Assembly: GCF_036325985.1 (NCBI RefSeq)
Contig: NZ_JAUHLI010000011.1
Coordinates: 101,979-165,978 of the forward strand
DNA from: Alkalimonas cellulosilytica
Lineage (GTDB): Bacteria > Pseudomonadota > Gammaproteobacteria > Enterobacterales > Alteromonadaceae
Length of the DNA: 64,000 nt
Reading direction: 5' to 3'
The notes below the pieces were generated by a model. The model was given only the letters and a program-made list of their open reading frames with translations. It was not told where the DNA came from and did not search any database. Shown here one piece after another: positions 1 through 7,245 of this stretch. The position numbers and the translations under genes are program-made. Each line of letters opens with the position of its first letter. The stretch's first letter is position 1.

Positions 1-300
1 CTTACCTTGATACTGGGGGTTATTTTCCTTGGCTTACAAGGTTATGAATACGTGCTTGCTTACCGGGATTTAGGGCTGCGTCTGGACTCAGGCATTTATG
101 GCAATACCTTCTTTATCCTGACTGGTTTTCACGGCATGCACGTGTTCCTTGGTGCATTGATTCTGTTCTTTGTGCTGCTGCGTGTACTGAAAGGACACTT
201 CACTCCAGAAAAGCATTTTGCTTTTCAGGCTGGCGCCTGGTACTGGCACTTTGTTGATGTGGTGTGGATCATCGTGTTTTGTTTGGTCTACGTGTTTTAA
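1..300 (+). CDS. coxC: Cytochrome c oxidase subunit III, C-terminal part
   Basis: This is the 3' end of a haem-copper oxidase subunit III gene. The window opens inside it and the frame is open from base 1 to the TAA at 298-300. The remaining ~99 residues show the family's last helices: the HGMHVFLGALILFF helix and the closing WYWHFVDVVWIIVF helix with its conserved tryptophans and histidine. Subunit III is an integral inner-membrane subunit of the aa3-type terminal oxidase. The SURF1, ctaA, cyoE and SCO genes just downstream are the usual assembly genes of such a locus, which supports the call. The N-terminal helices lie outside the window. Confidence 0.95.
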   Translation, partial: LTLILGVIFLGLQGYEYVLAYRDLGLRLDSGIYGNTFFILTGFHGMHVFLGALILFFVLLRVLKGHFTPEKHFAFQAGAWYWHFVDVVWIIVFCLVYVF

Positions 301-303
301 CGG

Positions 304-323
304 ACCGGGGCAGCAGCCCCGGT
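304..323. terminator. GC-rich stem-loop after coxC
   Basis: A perfect 8-bp inverted repeat (ACCGGGGC / GCCCCGGT) with a 4-nt loop sits 3 nt after the coxC stop, between convergent genes. No T-tract follows on either strand, so it is an atypical terminator or an mRNA 3' stabiliser. Confidence 0.45.
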
Positions 324-353
324 GTACCCCTTACTTGTGAACGGAGTTTGGTG

Positions 354-563
354 TTAATAAGGGCGGGGATTGGGTGTCAGGACACCTGTGGCGAGAGCCA
401 CCAGTATCAGCAGTAAAGCCAGTGCGGAAAACAACACCCGCTTTCCCAGAAACTGGCTCATGCGGACAGTGCCCTGTTCGCTACGTAACATGGTAAAGAG
501 CGCACGGAACAAATTAAATACAATAAAGAGCAGTAGTGCGATGATGACAAGCTTTAACCACAT
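354..563 (-). CDS. DUF2909 small twin-transmembrane protein
   Basis: A 69-residue protein with two hydrophobic helices, at about residues 3-22 and 44-64, joined by a short basic loop. Size, topology and its place inside a cytochrome oxidase assembly cluster on the opposite strand fit the DUF2909 family commonly found between coxC and SURF1 in Gammaproteobacteria. No function is established; a role in oxidase assembly is only suggested by context. Its start lies 26 bp from the divergent SURF1 start, so the two promoters must overlap. Confidence 0.75.
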   Translation of the reverse strand: MWLKLVIIALLLFIVFNLFRALFTMLRSEQGTVRMSQFLGKRVLFSALALLLILVALATGVLTPNPRPY

Positions 564-589
564 AGTGTCTGATCTCCTGGATTGGTGCG

Positions 590-1318
590 ATGCAATTTAG
601 AGTAGCGGGTACATCCGTATCGGTGCATCCGGTCTGGTTCCTGATCACTTTGACGGTATTTGCCGTTTTAATCAAGCTTGGCTGGTGGCAACTGAGCCGC
701 GCTAGCGAGAAAGCCAGTCAATTGCAACAATTGGCCAGCTGGCAGGCAGAAGGCCCACTCAACTGGCAACAATTGCGGCAGCTGCCATTGCCGGATGTCG
801 ATTTGGTGCAATTTGCCGACGAAGGCCGCTGGCTTGCCCCCATGGTCTGGCTGCAAGACAACAAGATGGTACAGGGACGCATCGGTTACGATGTGATTAT
901 TCCGGTGCAATTTAACCGTTTTGAGCCGCCGGTGCTGGTGAATCTGGGCTGGGTGGAAGCACCGCCAAACCGTACTGAGTTGCCTGAACTGACTATCCCA
1001 GAGCACTTGCCGATCCGTGGTGTGGTCAGAACCTCGTTTGGTAGTTTTCGTCTGGGGCAAAATCTGGAGGAAGGCGATAACTGGCCCATGCGTATTCAGC
1101 AAGTGGAACTGGATAGTGTCAACCCATACCTGCCAGAGCCGGCACTGGCTGCTGTGATTTACCAAATGGAAGCAAGCCCTTTTCTGCCCCATTATCAGCC
1201 GGTGGTGATGCCACCGGAAAAGCACCGGGGTTATGCCATCCAATGGTTCTTGCTGGCAGTTGCTGTGCTTGGCGTAGCCCTGGCTGCCAGTTTGCGTAAA
1301 GAGGACACCAATGAATAA
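590..1318 (+). CDS. SURF1 family cytochrome oxidase assembly protein
   Basis: A 242-residue inner-membrane protein of SURF1/Shy1 type. It has an N-terminal helix (about residues 14-31), a large periplasmic domain and a C-terminal helix (about 215-235). Family features include GWWQLSRASEK near the N terminus, QDNKMVQGRIGYDVIIPV in mid-protein and the NLGWVEAP segment. SURF1 proteins help assemble or haem-load the CuB/haem a3 centre of oxidase subunit I. The gene overlaps the next one by 8 bp and starts the + strand assembly operon. Confidence 0.9.
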   Translation: MQFRVAGTSVSVHPVWFLITLTVFAVLIKLGWWQLSRASEKASQLQQLASWQAEGPLNWQQLRQLPLPDVDLVQFADEGRWLAPMVWLQDNKMVQGRIGYDVIIPVQFNRFEPPVLVNLGWVEAPPNRTELPELTIPEHLPIRGVVRTSFGSFRLGQNLEEGDNWPMRIQQVELDSVNPYLPEPALAAVIYQMEASPFLPHYQPVVMPPEKHRGYAIQWFLLAVAVLGVALAASLRKEDTNE

Positions 1319-1835
1319 AACGAAATTCCTGAGTATTTTCCTGCCACTCTGCTTGTTGCCTTTGCTACTGGCTAAGTTGGCACTGCATTTTGGTTGGTTT
1401 GAAGGCGGTACCGTCAGTAAAGGTGAGTGGATGCCGCAAGAGGTATTTGCACTGCCTGCTTTAGCAGCACACGAAAAGGTCTGGCGTTTAGCCGTAGTGC
1501 CGGCCGGTGAATGCGGGCAGCGCTGCGAGCTGGGGTTGCATACGGTGCAGCAACTCTTTATTGGGCTAGGTCGCAAGCAGGTGCAGGTACAGCCGGTGTT
1601 GCTGGCGGCGCTAGAAGACGAGGCAGTGTTGCAGCAGTACCCGGTATTCCAGCAACAAAACCCAATTCAGTCTGACACAGCTACCATTGAAAATTACATT
1701 GTAATTGTCGATGTGCAGGGGCTGGTGCTGCTGCGTTACCCACTGCCTGATGCGGAGCATGTACCGGCGGACATTGCCCGCGACATTCGCACCGATTTAC
1801 TGAAACTGATGAACTACGATCGGATCCGGGTATGA
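1311..1835 (+). CDS. Small membrane-anchored protein of the oxidase assembly operon
   Basis: A 174-residue protein with one N-terminal membrane helix (about residues 6-26) and a periplasmic remainder. The stretch WRLAVVPAGECGQRCELGL carries a CGQRC pair reminiscent of a thioredoxin-fold or SCO-like copper site, but the rest of such a domain is not obvious. Similar unnamed proteins occupy this slot between SURF1 and ctaA in many gammaproteobacterial loci. It overlaps SURF1 by 8 bp and ctaA by 4 bp, so it is translationally coupled. A role in copper or haem delivery to the oxidase is inference. Confidence 0.75.
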   Translation: MNKTKFLSIFLPLCLLPLLLAKLALHFGWFEGGTVSKGEWMPQEVFALPALAAHEKVWRLAVVPAGECGQRCELGLHTVQQLFIGLGRKQVQVQPVLLAALEDEAVLQQYPVFQQQNPIQSDTATIENYIVIVDVQGLVLLRYPLPDAEHVPADIARDIRTDLLKLMNYDRIRV

Positions 1836-2839
1836 ACAAGACATTGCTGCAAAAACTGTCCACATGGACCATCCTGCTCACCATGGTGGTGATTATTCTG
1901 GGTGCTTATACCCGGCTAACCGATGCTGGCCTTGGCTGCCCGGACTGGCCCGGCTGTTATGGCTTTATCAAGGTACCAATGACAGAAAGCCGTATTGCTC
2001 AGGCTGAAATGGCCTTTCCTGAGCGGCCACTGGAGCCTTTTAAAGCCTGGAATGAGATGATTCACCGGTATTTTGCCGGTACTTTGGGCTTGATGATTGC
2101 TGCCATTTTCTTTATCAGCTGGTTTGGCAAACTCCGTGCTCCCCGGTTATTGCCCAGTGTGTTGGCGGTGTTGGTTATTTTTCAGGCTGCGCTGGGGGCC
2201 TGGACCGTTACGCTCAGCTTGCTGCCGATCGTGGTGATGGCGCATTTGATGGGGGGCTTCACGTTACTTTGTTTACTTGGTCTTTATTGGTTGCAGCTGC
2301 GCCCGGAGTTGTTGCAGGGCATGGAGCCGCAACTACAAAAATTAAAGCCGCTGGCAATACTGACGACCATAGTCGTGGCGCTGCAAATTGCTTTAGGCGG
2401 CTGGACCGCAGCCAACTATGCAGCGCTGGCCTGCCTGGAACTGCCGGTCTGCGAGCCGGGCTGGGCCAGCCGCTTGGCGCTGGGGGAGGCATTCAGCCTG
2501 CATCTTGGTTATGACGATTACGAATTTGGCGTGATGTCGCAGGACGCCAGACAAACCATTCATGCATTTCACCGCATTGGTGCTGGTATTACCTTGTTGA
2601 TCACAGGGTTGTTCAGCTGGTTATTGTGGCAACAGGCGAAAACAGCCTTGATGAAAAAACTGGCGCTGGCGCTGGCGGCAATTTTACTGCTACAGTTTGT
2701 CTTGGGTGTATTGAACATTGTGCTGCACCTGCCCCTGCTGAATGCCGTGGCGCATAATTTTGTCGGAGCCAACTTATTGCTCTGTATGGTGGTGATTCTG
2801 TATCAACTCAGACACCGCACCAGGGAACAGGAGACTTGA
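1832..2839 (+). CDS. ctaA: Haem A synthase (CtaA/COX15)
   Basis: A 335-residue polytopic protein. It converts haem O to haem A in the inner membrane for the cytochrome oxidase. The N-terminal stretch GAYTRLTDAGLGCPDWPGCYG is the COX15 hallmark and includes the conserved cysteine pair, followed by EMIHRYFAG with the first haem-ligand histidine. The second half repeats the pattern: GGWTAANYAALAC, then HAFHRIGAG and HNFVGANLLL. About eight helices are visible. It starts at an ATGA overlap with the preceding gene and is followed directly by cyoE, whose product makes its substrate. Confidence 0.96.
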   Translation: MNKTLLQKLSTWTILLTMVVIILGAYTRLTDAGLGCPDWPGCYGFIKVPMTESRIAQAEMAFPERPLEPFKAWNEMIHRYFAGTLGLMIAAIFFISWFGKLRAPRLLPSVLAVLVIFQAALGAWTVTLSLLPIVVMAHLMGGFTLLCLLGLYWLQLRPELLQGMEPQLQKLKPLAILTTIVVALQIALGGWTAANYAALACLELPVCEPGWASRLALGEAFSLHLGYDDYEFGVMSQDARQTIHAFHRIGAGITLLITGLFSWLLWQQAKTALMKKLALALAAILLLQFVLGVLNIVLHLPLLNAVAHNFVGANLLLCMVVILYQLRHRTREQET

Positions 2840-2841
2840 TC

Positions 2842-3756
2842 ATGGCCATCGCCAAACAACTGAACCGGTATGCGCTTGGCAGCTGGCGTGATTATCTGGA
2901 GCTGACCAAGCCCAAGGTGGTGGCTTTACTGGTGCTGACGGCCTGGGTCGGCATGATGCTGGCAGTGCCTGGTCTGCCTGATTTGACCGTGATGCTGCTG
3001 GCAACACTGGGCATTGGGTTGCTGTCGGCTGCCGCTGCAGCCTTAAATCATGTTGTTGATCAGAAAATTGATGCCAAGATGGCGCGTACTCATAGCAGGC
3101 CGGTGGCCAAAGGCCGGATCAGCTCCAGTCAGGCCATTGCCTTTGCGCTGCTCTTGGCCAGCAGTGGCTTTGCCATGTTGTATCTGGGGGTTAATGCACT
3201 GACTGCCTGGTTGACCTTGCTTAGCCTGTTTGGTTATGCCGTGGTGTACACCATGTTTTTAAAGCGCGCCACACCACAGAATATCGTGATTGGAGGCCTG
3301 GCCGGTGCTATGCCGCCGCTGCTGGGCTGGACGGCAGTGACCGGGGAGTTGCATGGCTATGCACTCTTGCTGGTGATGATTATTTTCACCTGGACGCCGC
3401 CTCATTTCTGGGCGCTGGCGATTCACCGCCGCGATGATTACGCCAAGGTCAACATGCCGATGCTGCCGGTCACCCATGGCATCGAGTTCACCAAGAGCGC
3501 TATTTTACTGTACACCATCATGCTGTTTATTGTCTGCCTCCTGCCTTATGTGGTGGGCATGACCGGGCTGATTTATCTGGTTGGGGCCTGTTTGCTGAAT
3601 CTTCGTTTTATGCAGCACGCCTGGCGCTTAAAGTTTGCTGATAGCACCGGCCAGGCGATGGCGATGTTCCGCTTTTCCATTGTTCATTTGATGGTACTTT
3701 TTCTGGTACTCTTACTGGACCACTATCTGAAAATAGCACCAATTTATGGCCAATAA
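2842..3756 (+). CDS. cyoE: Protohaem IX farnesyltransferase (haem O synthase)
   Basis: About 304 residues, nine helices. It transfers a farnesyl group to haem B to give haem O, the substrate of CtaA next door. The first Asp-rich prenyltransferase motif is visible as NHVVDQKIDAKMARTHSRPV. The second conserved region contains FTWTPPHFWALAIHRRDDY. I prefer the ATG at 2842 (AGGAG at 2828-2832) to the upstream TTG at 2836, which lies in the ctaA stop region. Its end overlaps the SCO gene by 11 bp. Confidence 0.95.
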   Translation: MAIAKQLNRYALGSWRDYLELTKPKVVALLVLTAWVGMMLAVPGLPDLTVMLLATLGIGLLSAAAAALNHVVDQKIDAKMARTHSRPVAKGRISSSQAIAFALLLASSGFAMLYLGVNALTAWLTLLSLFGYAVVYTMFLKRATPQNIVIGGLAGAMPPLLGWTAVTGELHGYALLLVMIIFTWTPPHFWALAIHRRDDYAKVNMPMLPVTHGIEFTKSAILLYTIMLFIVCLLPYVVGMTGLIYLVGACLLNLRFMQHAWRLKFADSTGQAMAMFRFSIVHLMVLFLVLLLDHYLKIAPIYGQ

Positions 3757-4387
3757 AATCCTCTTTCCACTGATTGCAGTGCTGGCATTGGTTGCCGGCT
3801 TTGTCGGCTATCATTTCTTGCAGCCCAGTCATACACCGGAGCATACTTTGTTGTACCCGCAGCCTAGGGTGTTGGCTGATTTTCAGCTGACCAGCCATAC
3901 CGGCTCTGCTGTCACCCGGGAGCAGCTCTATGGTCAGTGGACCCTGGCTTTTGTCGGCTATACCTATTGCCCGGATATCTGCCCGCTAACACTGGCGCAA
4001 CTGGCTGGTTTGCATGATGAGCTGCAACAGCATGTACCGGAACCGCTGAACATCTGGTTTGTGTCGGTGGATCCTAATCGCGACACGCCACAGCAAATGG
4101 CCAGCTATGTGCAGTATTTTCAGCAAGCGGCCATTACCGGGGTAACGGCCGGCCATGATCAACTGTTTCCTTTTGTACGTCAGTTAGGGCTGATGTATGC
4201 CATGTCCAGCACCACGGATGAGCACTACCTGGTCGATCACAGTGCTTCCATTGTGCTGATCAATCCCAAAGGTCAGCTGGTGGCGATGTTCAAGCCAGAA
4301 CTGGTGGAAGGGCGGGTACCGACAGTGCGCAGCGAGGACTTGCTGGCCGATTTCCCCTGGGTGATCCGCCAGCTGGCCCGCAGCTAA
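3746..4387 (+). CDS. SCO family copper chaperone
   Basis: A 213-residue SCO1/SenC protein with an N-terminal membrane anchor (about residues 5-22) and a periplasmic thioredoxin fold. The copper ligands are visible: the CxxxC motif in YTYCPDICPLTL and the distal histidine in LVDHSASIVLINP. The DPNRDTP segment is also typical. SCO proteins deliver copper to the CuA site of oxidase subunit II. It is the last gene of the oxidase assembly operon and overlaps the stop of the convergent downstream gene by 4 bp. Confidence 0.93.
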   Translation: MANKILFPLIAVLALVAGFVGYHFLQPSHTPEHTLLYPQPRVLADFQLTSHTGSAVTREQLYGQWTLAFVGYTYCPDICPLTLAQLAGLHDELQQHVPEPLNIWFVSVDPNRDTPQQMASYVQYFQQAAITGVTAGHDQLFPFVRQLGLMYAMSSTTDEHYLVDHSASIVLINPKGQLVAMFKPELVEGRVPTVRSEDLLADFPWVIRQLARS

Positions 4388-5454
4388 TCGGATTGCTTTG
4401 CCGGGGCTCTAGGCTGTTCGGCTTCGCTGGCAAATAACACCAAATCAACCAAACGGGTGACTGGCCAGCGTGAGTCGATGCCACCCTTGATTTGTAAATG
4501 CAAAAGTACGGCAGCAAGTTCAGCGGGCTCCTCGCCGAATAGGTCAATAGCGACATAAGAATGCGCTTGCAAGCGCTCTGGTCTTTCTTCAGGGTAATGC
4601 ACCCGAATAACTCCCTGCTCTGCAGCTGTCTGCTCAGGCAGCGCTATGCTAACCCAATTCAAGCGTGTAAGCCTGCGTAGCAACAAATCGATGAAACTTG
4701 CCTGCTGCTCAAGCGATTCCAGTTTGGTCAGTGCTTCCTGAAAGCGCACTGCTATGCCTTCAATGGCAAGTGGGCGCAGAAATAAAGCTTCAGCTGTTGG
4801 GGTATCATCCAGCATTAGACAGTAGTTTGGCGAAAACAAGGCTGGCGGCAGGGCGGGGTGCCCAGAGCGCGCAGACAAAGATTCCGCGCGTGTGCAGTGG
4901 AAGTAGGTTCGTTCAGCCTCCGCCGCTTTGGGCCCTGCTAAATCGGCATACAAGATGTGCTCGGCGCTTCGGATAATGTCTGGTTGGTAGCTGGGGCCAA
5001 AATCTCCTTGTTGCAGATAATTCCACCAGTCATCGTAAAGGGCCAGCTCCTGGTTCATAAAGAACCGAAGCCCATGAAAGGACAGTTGATTGTCTTGTCG
5101 TAAGCCGGGCGTGATAGAAGTCCATGCATTGTTTGCCGCAGGTGAAAGCCAAAAGCGACGGCTGGCACGATACAATACCGCATCGGCTAAAGCGACTTTG
5201 TCTGCATCAGGTGTGCGCTGCATGGTTCGCACTAATTGCCGCATCACACGAGCGCTTTGCTGGCTGTGCAGGATTAAACTGCCGGCATCAGGCTCGCGGT
5301 TTGCCATCAGACAATAGCGGGGATGGTAACGGACATCGTTCCCGGCGTCTTTAGCATGTACGGAAAACGCAGCGCGTTCAGTGCGCTGGCAATAAGGTGA
5401 GCTAGCATCCAAGGTGGGCGAGCTGAGTACAAGTAACAGCAGGTAGAGTGTCAT
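4384..5454 (-). CDS. Exported protein of unknown function
   Basis: A 356-residue protein with a short hydrophobic N terminus (about residues 1-16), probably a Sec signal peptide, so the product is likely periplasmic or outer-membrane associated. Several cysteines (CQRTERAAF, RYCLMANRE, YFHCTRAE, NYCLMLDD) could form disulfides. I recognise no catalytic motif or family. It is the last of three minus-strand genes after nfuA and the deacetylase, 23 bp downstream of the latter, so co-transcription is likely. Confidence 0.8.
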   Translation of the reverse strand: MTLYLLLLVLSSPTLDASSPYCQRTERAAFSVHAKDAGNDVRYHPRYCLMANREPDAGSLILHSQQSARVMRQLVRTMQRTPDADKVALADAVLYRASRRFWLSPAANNAWTSITPGLRQDNQLSFHGLRFFMNQELALYDDWWNYLQQGDFGPSYQPDIIRSAEHILYADLAGPKAAEAERTYFHCTRAESLSARSGHPALPPALFSPNYCLMLDDTPTAEALFLRPLAIEGIAVRFQEALTKLESLEQQASFIDLLLRRLTRLNWVSIALPEQTAAEQGVIRVHYPEERPERLQAHSYVAIDLFGEEPAELAAVLLHLQIKGGIDSRWPVTRLVDLVLFASEAEQPRAPAKQSD

Positions 5455-5477
5455 TCACACGTCCTTGTGTGCGGCCA

Positions 5478-6518
5478 TTAATCGCTGGAGCGACCAAATA
5501 ACCAGGGCTGGGAATACCAGTAGAAATAACCGCGTTTGCTGATGGAAGGTACGGTGCAGTTGTAACGACTACGGCCGCGGTTCACCGGTTTACTGGCGGT
5601 GGCAATAAAGGTTTGGCCATCGTCCAGCCAATCCGGCTCGATCACTTCCATACCGGCATAACAGCGCAGCTGCGAGGGCCGGAAATCTTCTACCTGCAGG
5701 CGCAGCGACAGGGTCGGTGGGTTGTGTTCGCTGCTTACCATTGGATCGGCTTGCACATGCTCCAGGATGGTAAAGGGCAAGGTACGCAGTTTCTGCGCTA
5801 AATCCGACATTTCAGCAAAACGCCCGGCGGCTGGAAAACGCGGTACCCGGGTGAGTTTGGTGGTTGGGCCGACCGCGCCTGATTGCTGGCCAATGCCGAT
5901 AAAACCCAGTTCTTTCACCAAAGCTTCCAGTTTCGGGCTGAATTCACCATAGGGATAGGCCAGAAACCGGTGGCTTTGGCCGGTTTCTTCTTTAATGCGC
6001 TGCTCCGCATCCAGAATGGTTTGCCGCATCCGCTTAAGCCAGTCGGCTTCGGACTCCCCCGGCTCTGGCTGGGCCATTTTCTCATGGTGCATCGCATGGT
6101 TGGCCACCAGCACACCATCGTCGCTCATGCGGCGGATTTGCTCCCAGCTCATTACCGGGCCAGTGCGGTTATCAATATCACCAGGGCTGATAAAGATGGT
6201 GTACGGCATGCCAAACTCCATCAAAATCGGGTGCGCTGCAGTGTAGTTGTTGGCATAACCATCATCAAAGGTAATGGCTACTGCATTGTGCGGCACAGGC
6301 TCACCGGACTGCAGTTTGCTGAGCAGCACATCGAGCCCTACCACGTCAAAACCATGCTCTTGCAAATGGGTCAGGTGCTGGCGCAGTTCGTCTTCGGTGG
6401 TACTACTGACTCTGGGGGTATCTTCAGCAATATGATGATAGATCAAAATCACCGCAGCCCTGGCAGGCAGCAGTACCGTCAGCCCAAGCAGCAAAAGGGC
6501 AAACAGAGTAGATCTCAT
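5478..6518 (-). CDS. Polysaccharide deacetylase family protein, exported
   Basis: A 346-residue protein with a clear signal peptide (about residues 1-21, ending ARA). The NodB-type carbohydrate esterase 4 fold follows: VILIYHHI near the mature N terminus, the metal-binding TFDDGYANNYTAA motif at about residues 83-95, and the NHAMHHEKM histidine motif. The C-terminal ~100 residues are a separate domain without recognised motifs. Family members remove N-acetyl or related groups from cell-surface polysaccharides; the substrate here is unknown. It lies 21 bp downstream of nfuA. Confidence 0.9.
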   Translation of the reverse strand: MRSTLFALLLLGLTVLLPARAAVILIYHHIAEDTPRVSSTTEDELRQHLTHLQEHGFDVVGLDVLLSKLQSGEPVPHNAVAITFDDGYANNYTAAHPILMEFGMPYTIFISPGDIDNRTGPVMSWEQIRRMSDDGVLVANHAMHHEKMAQPEPGESEADWLKRMRQTILDAEQRIKEETGQSHRFLAYPYGEFSPKLEALVKELGFIGIGQQSGAVGPTTKLTRVPRFPAAGRFAEMSDLAQKLRTLPFTILEHVQADPMVSSEHNPPTLSLRLQVEDFRPSQLRCYAGMEVIEPDWLDDGQTFIATASKPVNRGRSRYNCTVPSISKRGYFYWYSQPWLFGRSSD

Positions 6519-6539
6519 GGCTACACCTCTGAAGCAAAG

Positions 6540-7118
6540 TTAGTAATAAGAATGCTCACCGCGTTGATGCTCAGTAATGTCTTTGACGCCGGTTAACTCG
6601 CCGGCAAATCGATTCAGCAGTTCCTTTTCGATGCCTTCTTTTAAGGTTAAGTCAACCTGAGCACAGCCATTGCAGCCACCGCCAAATTGCAACACAACAA
6701 CACCTTCATCACTCAGCTCTACTACGCGGACGTTGCCGCCGTGATTGGCCAGTTGCGGGTTGATCTCGGCATCAATCATGTACTGCACCCGCTCACGCAG
6801 CGGCGCATTGTCATTCACCTTACGAACTTTGGCATTCGGCGCTTTTAGTGTCAGCTGTGAGCCCATCTGATCGGTAACAAAATCGATTTCAGCATCCACC
6901 AAAAAGGGCTGGCTTTCGGCATCTATCACAGCGGCAAAACCATTGAAAGGCAACTGCTGATCGCTTTCTTCCACTGAATCGGGTGGACAGTAAGACACAC
7001 CGCATTCCGCGCTGGGCGTGCCCGGGTTGACCACGAAGACGCGAATATGAGTACCCGCTGGTTGCTTCTCCAGCAGTTTAACAAAGTGGCTTTGTGCACT
7101 TTCAGAAATGGAAATCAT
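6540..7118 (-). CDS. nfuA: Fe-S biogenesis protein NfuA
   Basis: A 192-residue protein with the NfuA two-domain layout: an N-terminal degenerate A-type carrier domain (ISISESAQSHFVKLL onward) and a C-terminal Nfu domain. The Nfu cluster-binding CxxC lies at about residues 150-153 in FGGGCNGCAQVDLTL. NfuA carries [4Fe-4S] clusters to target apoproteins, especially under oxidative stress or iron limitation. It is first in a minus-strand group with the deacetylase and the unknown exported protein, a link with no obvious functional meaning. Confidence 0.96.
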   Translation of the reverse strand: MISISESAQSHFVKLLEKQPAGTHIRVFVVNPGTPSAECGVSYCPPDSVEESDQQLPFNGFAAVIDAESQPFLVDAEIDFVTDQMGSQLTLKAPNAKVRKVNDNAPLRERVQYMIDAEINPQLANHGGNVRVVELSDEGVVVLQFGGGCNGCAQVDLTLKEGIEKELLNRFAGELTGVKDITEHQRGEHSYY

Positions 7119-7140
7119 CGGTAGTACCTGACTAATTTAC

Positions 7141-7173
7141 TAGGTTATAACCTATCATACTCTTCCTTGGCAG
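7141..7173 (-). promoter_or_regulatory. nfuA promoter with a 14-bp palindrome
   Basis: On the minus strand a -35-like CTGCCA (7173-7168) and a -10-like TTATAA (7150-7145) are 17 bp apart, upstream of nfuA. The -10 lies inside a perfect palindrome TAGGTTATAACCTA (7141-7154), a position suited to repressor binding. It does not clearly match the IscR type 1 or type 2 consensus. Confidence 0.45.
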
Positions 7174-7245
7174 TGGTTTCCAGCCCGGCTTGAGTTTGCC
7201 GTGGCTTTATTGGACACTATAGACAGCCACTTTAGAGAGTTTGCC

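Noticed and set aside
668..1576. Long minus-strand frame opposite SURF1 and its neighbour
   Set aside because: Its product is low in recognisable structure and both overlapped + strand genes are convincing and overlap each other as an operon.
5883..6596. 237-codon + strand frame opposite the deacetylase
   Set aside because: It overlaps two well-supported minus-strand genes and its product shows no domain or signal.
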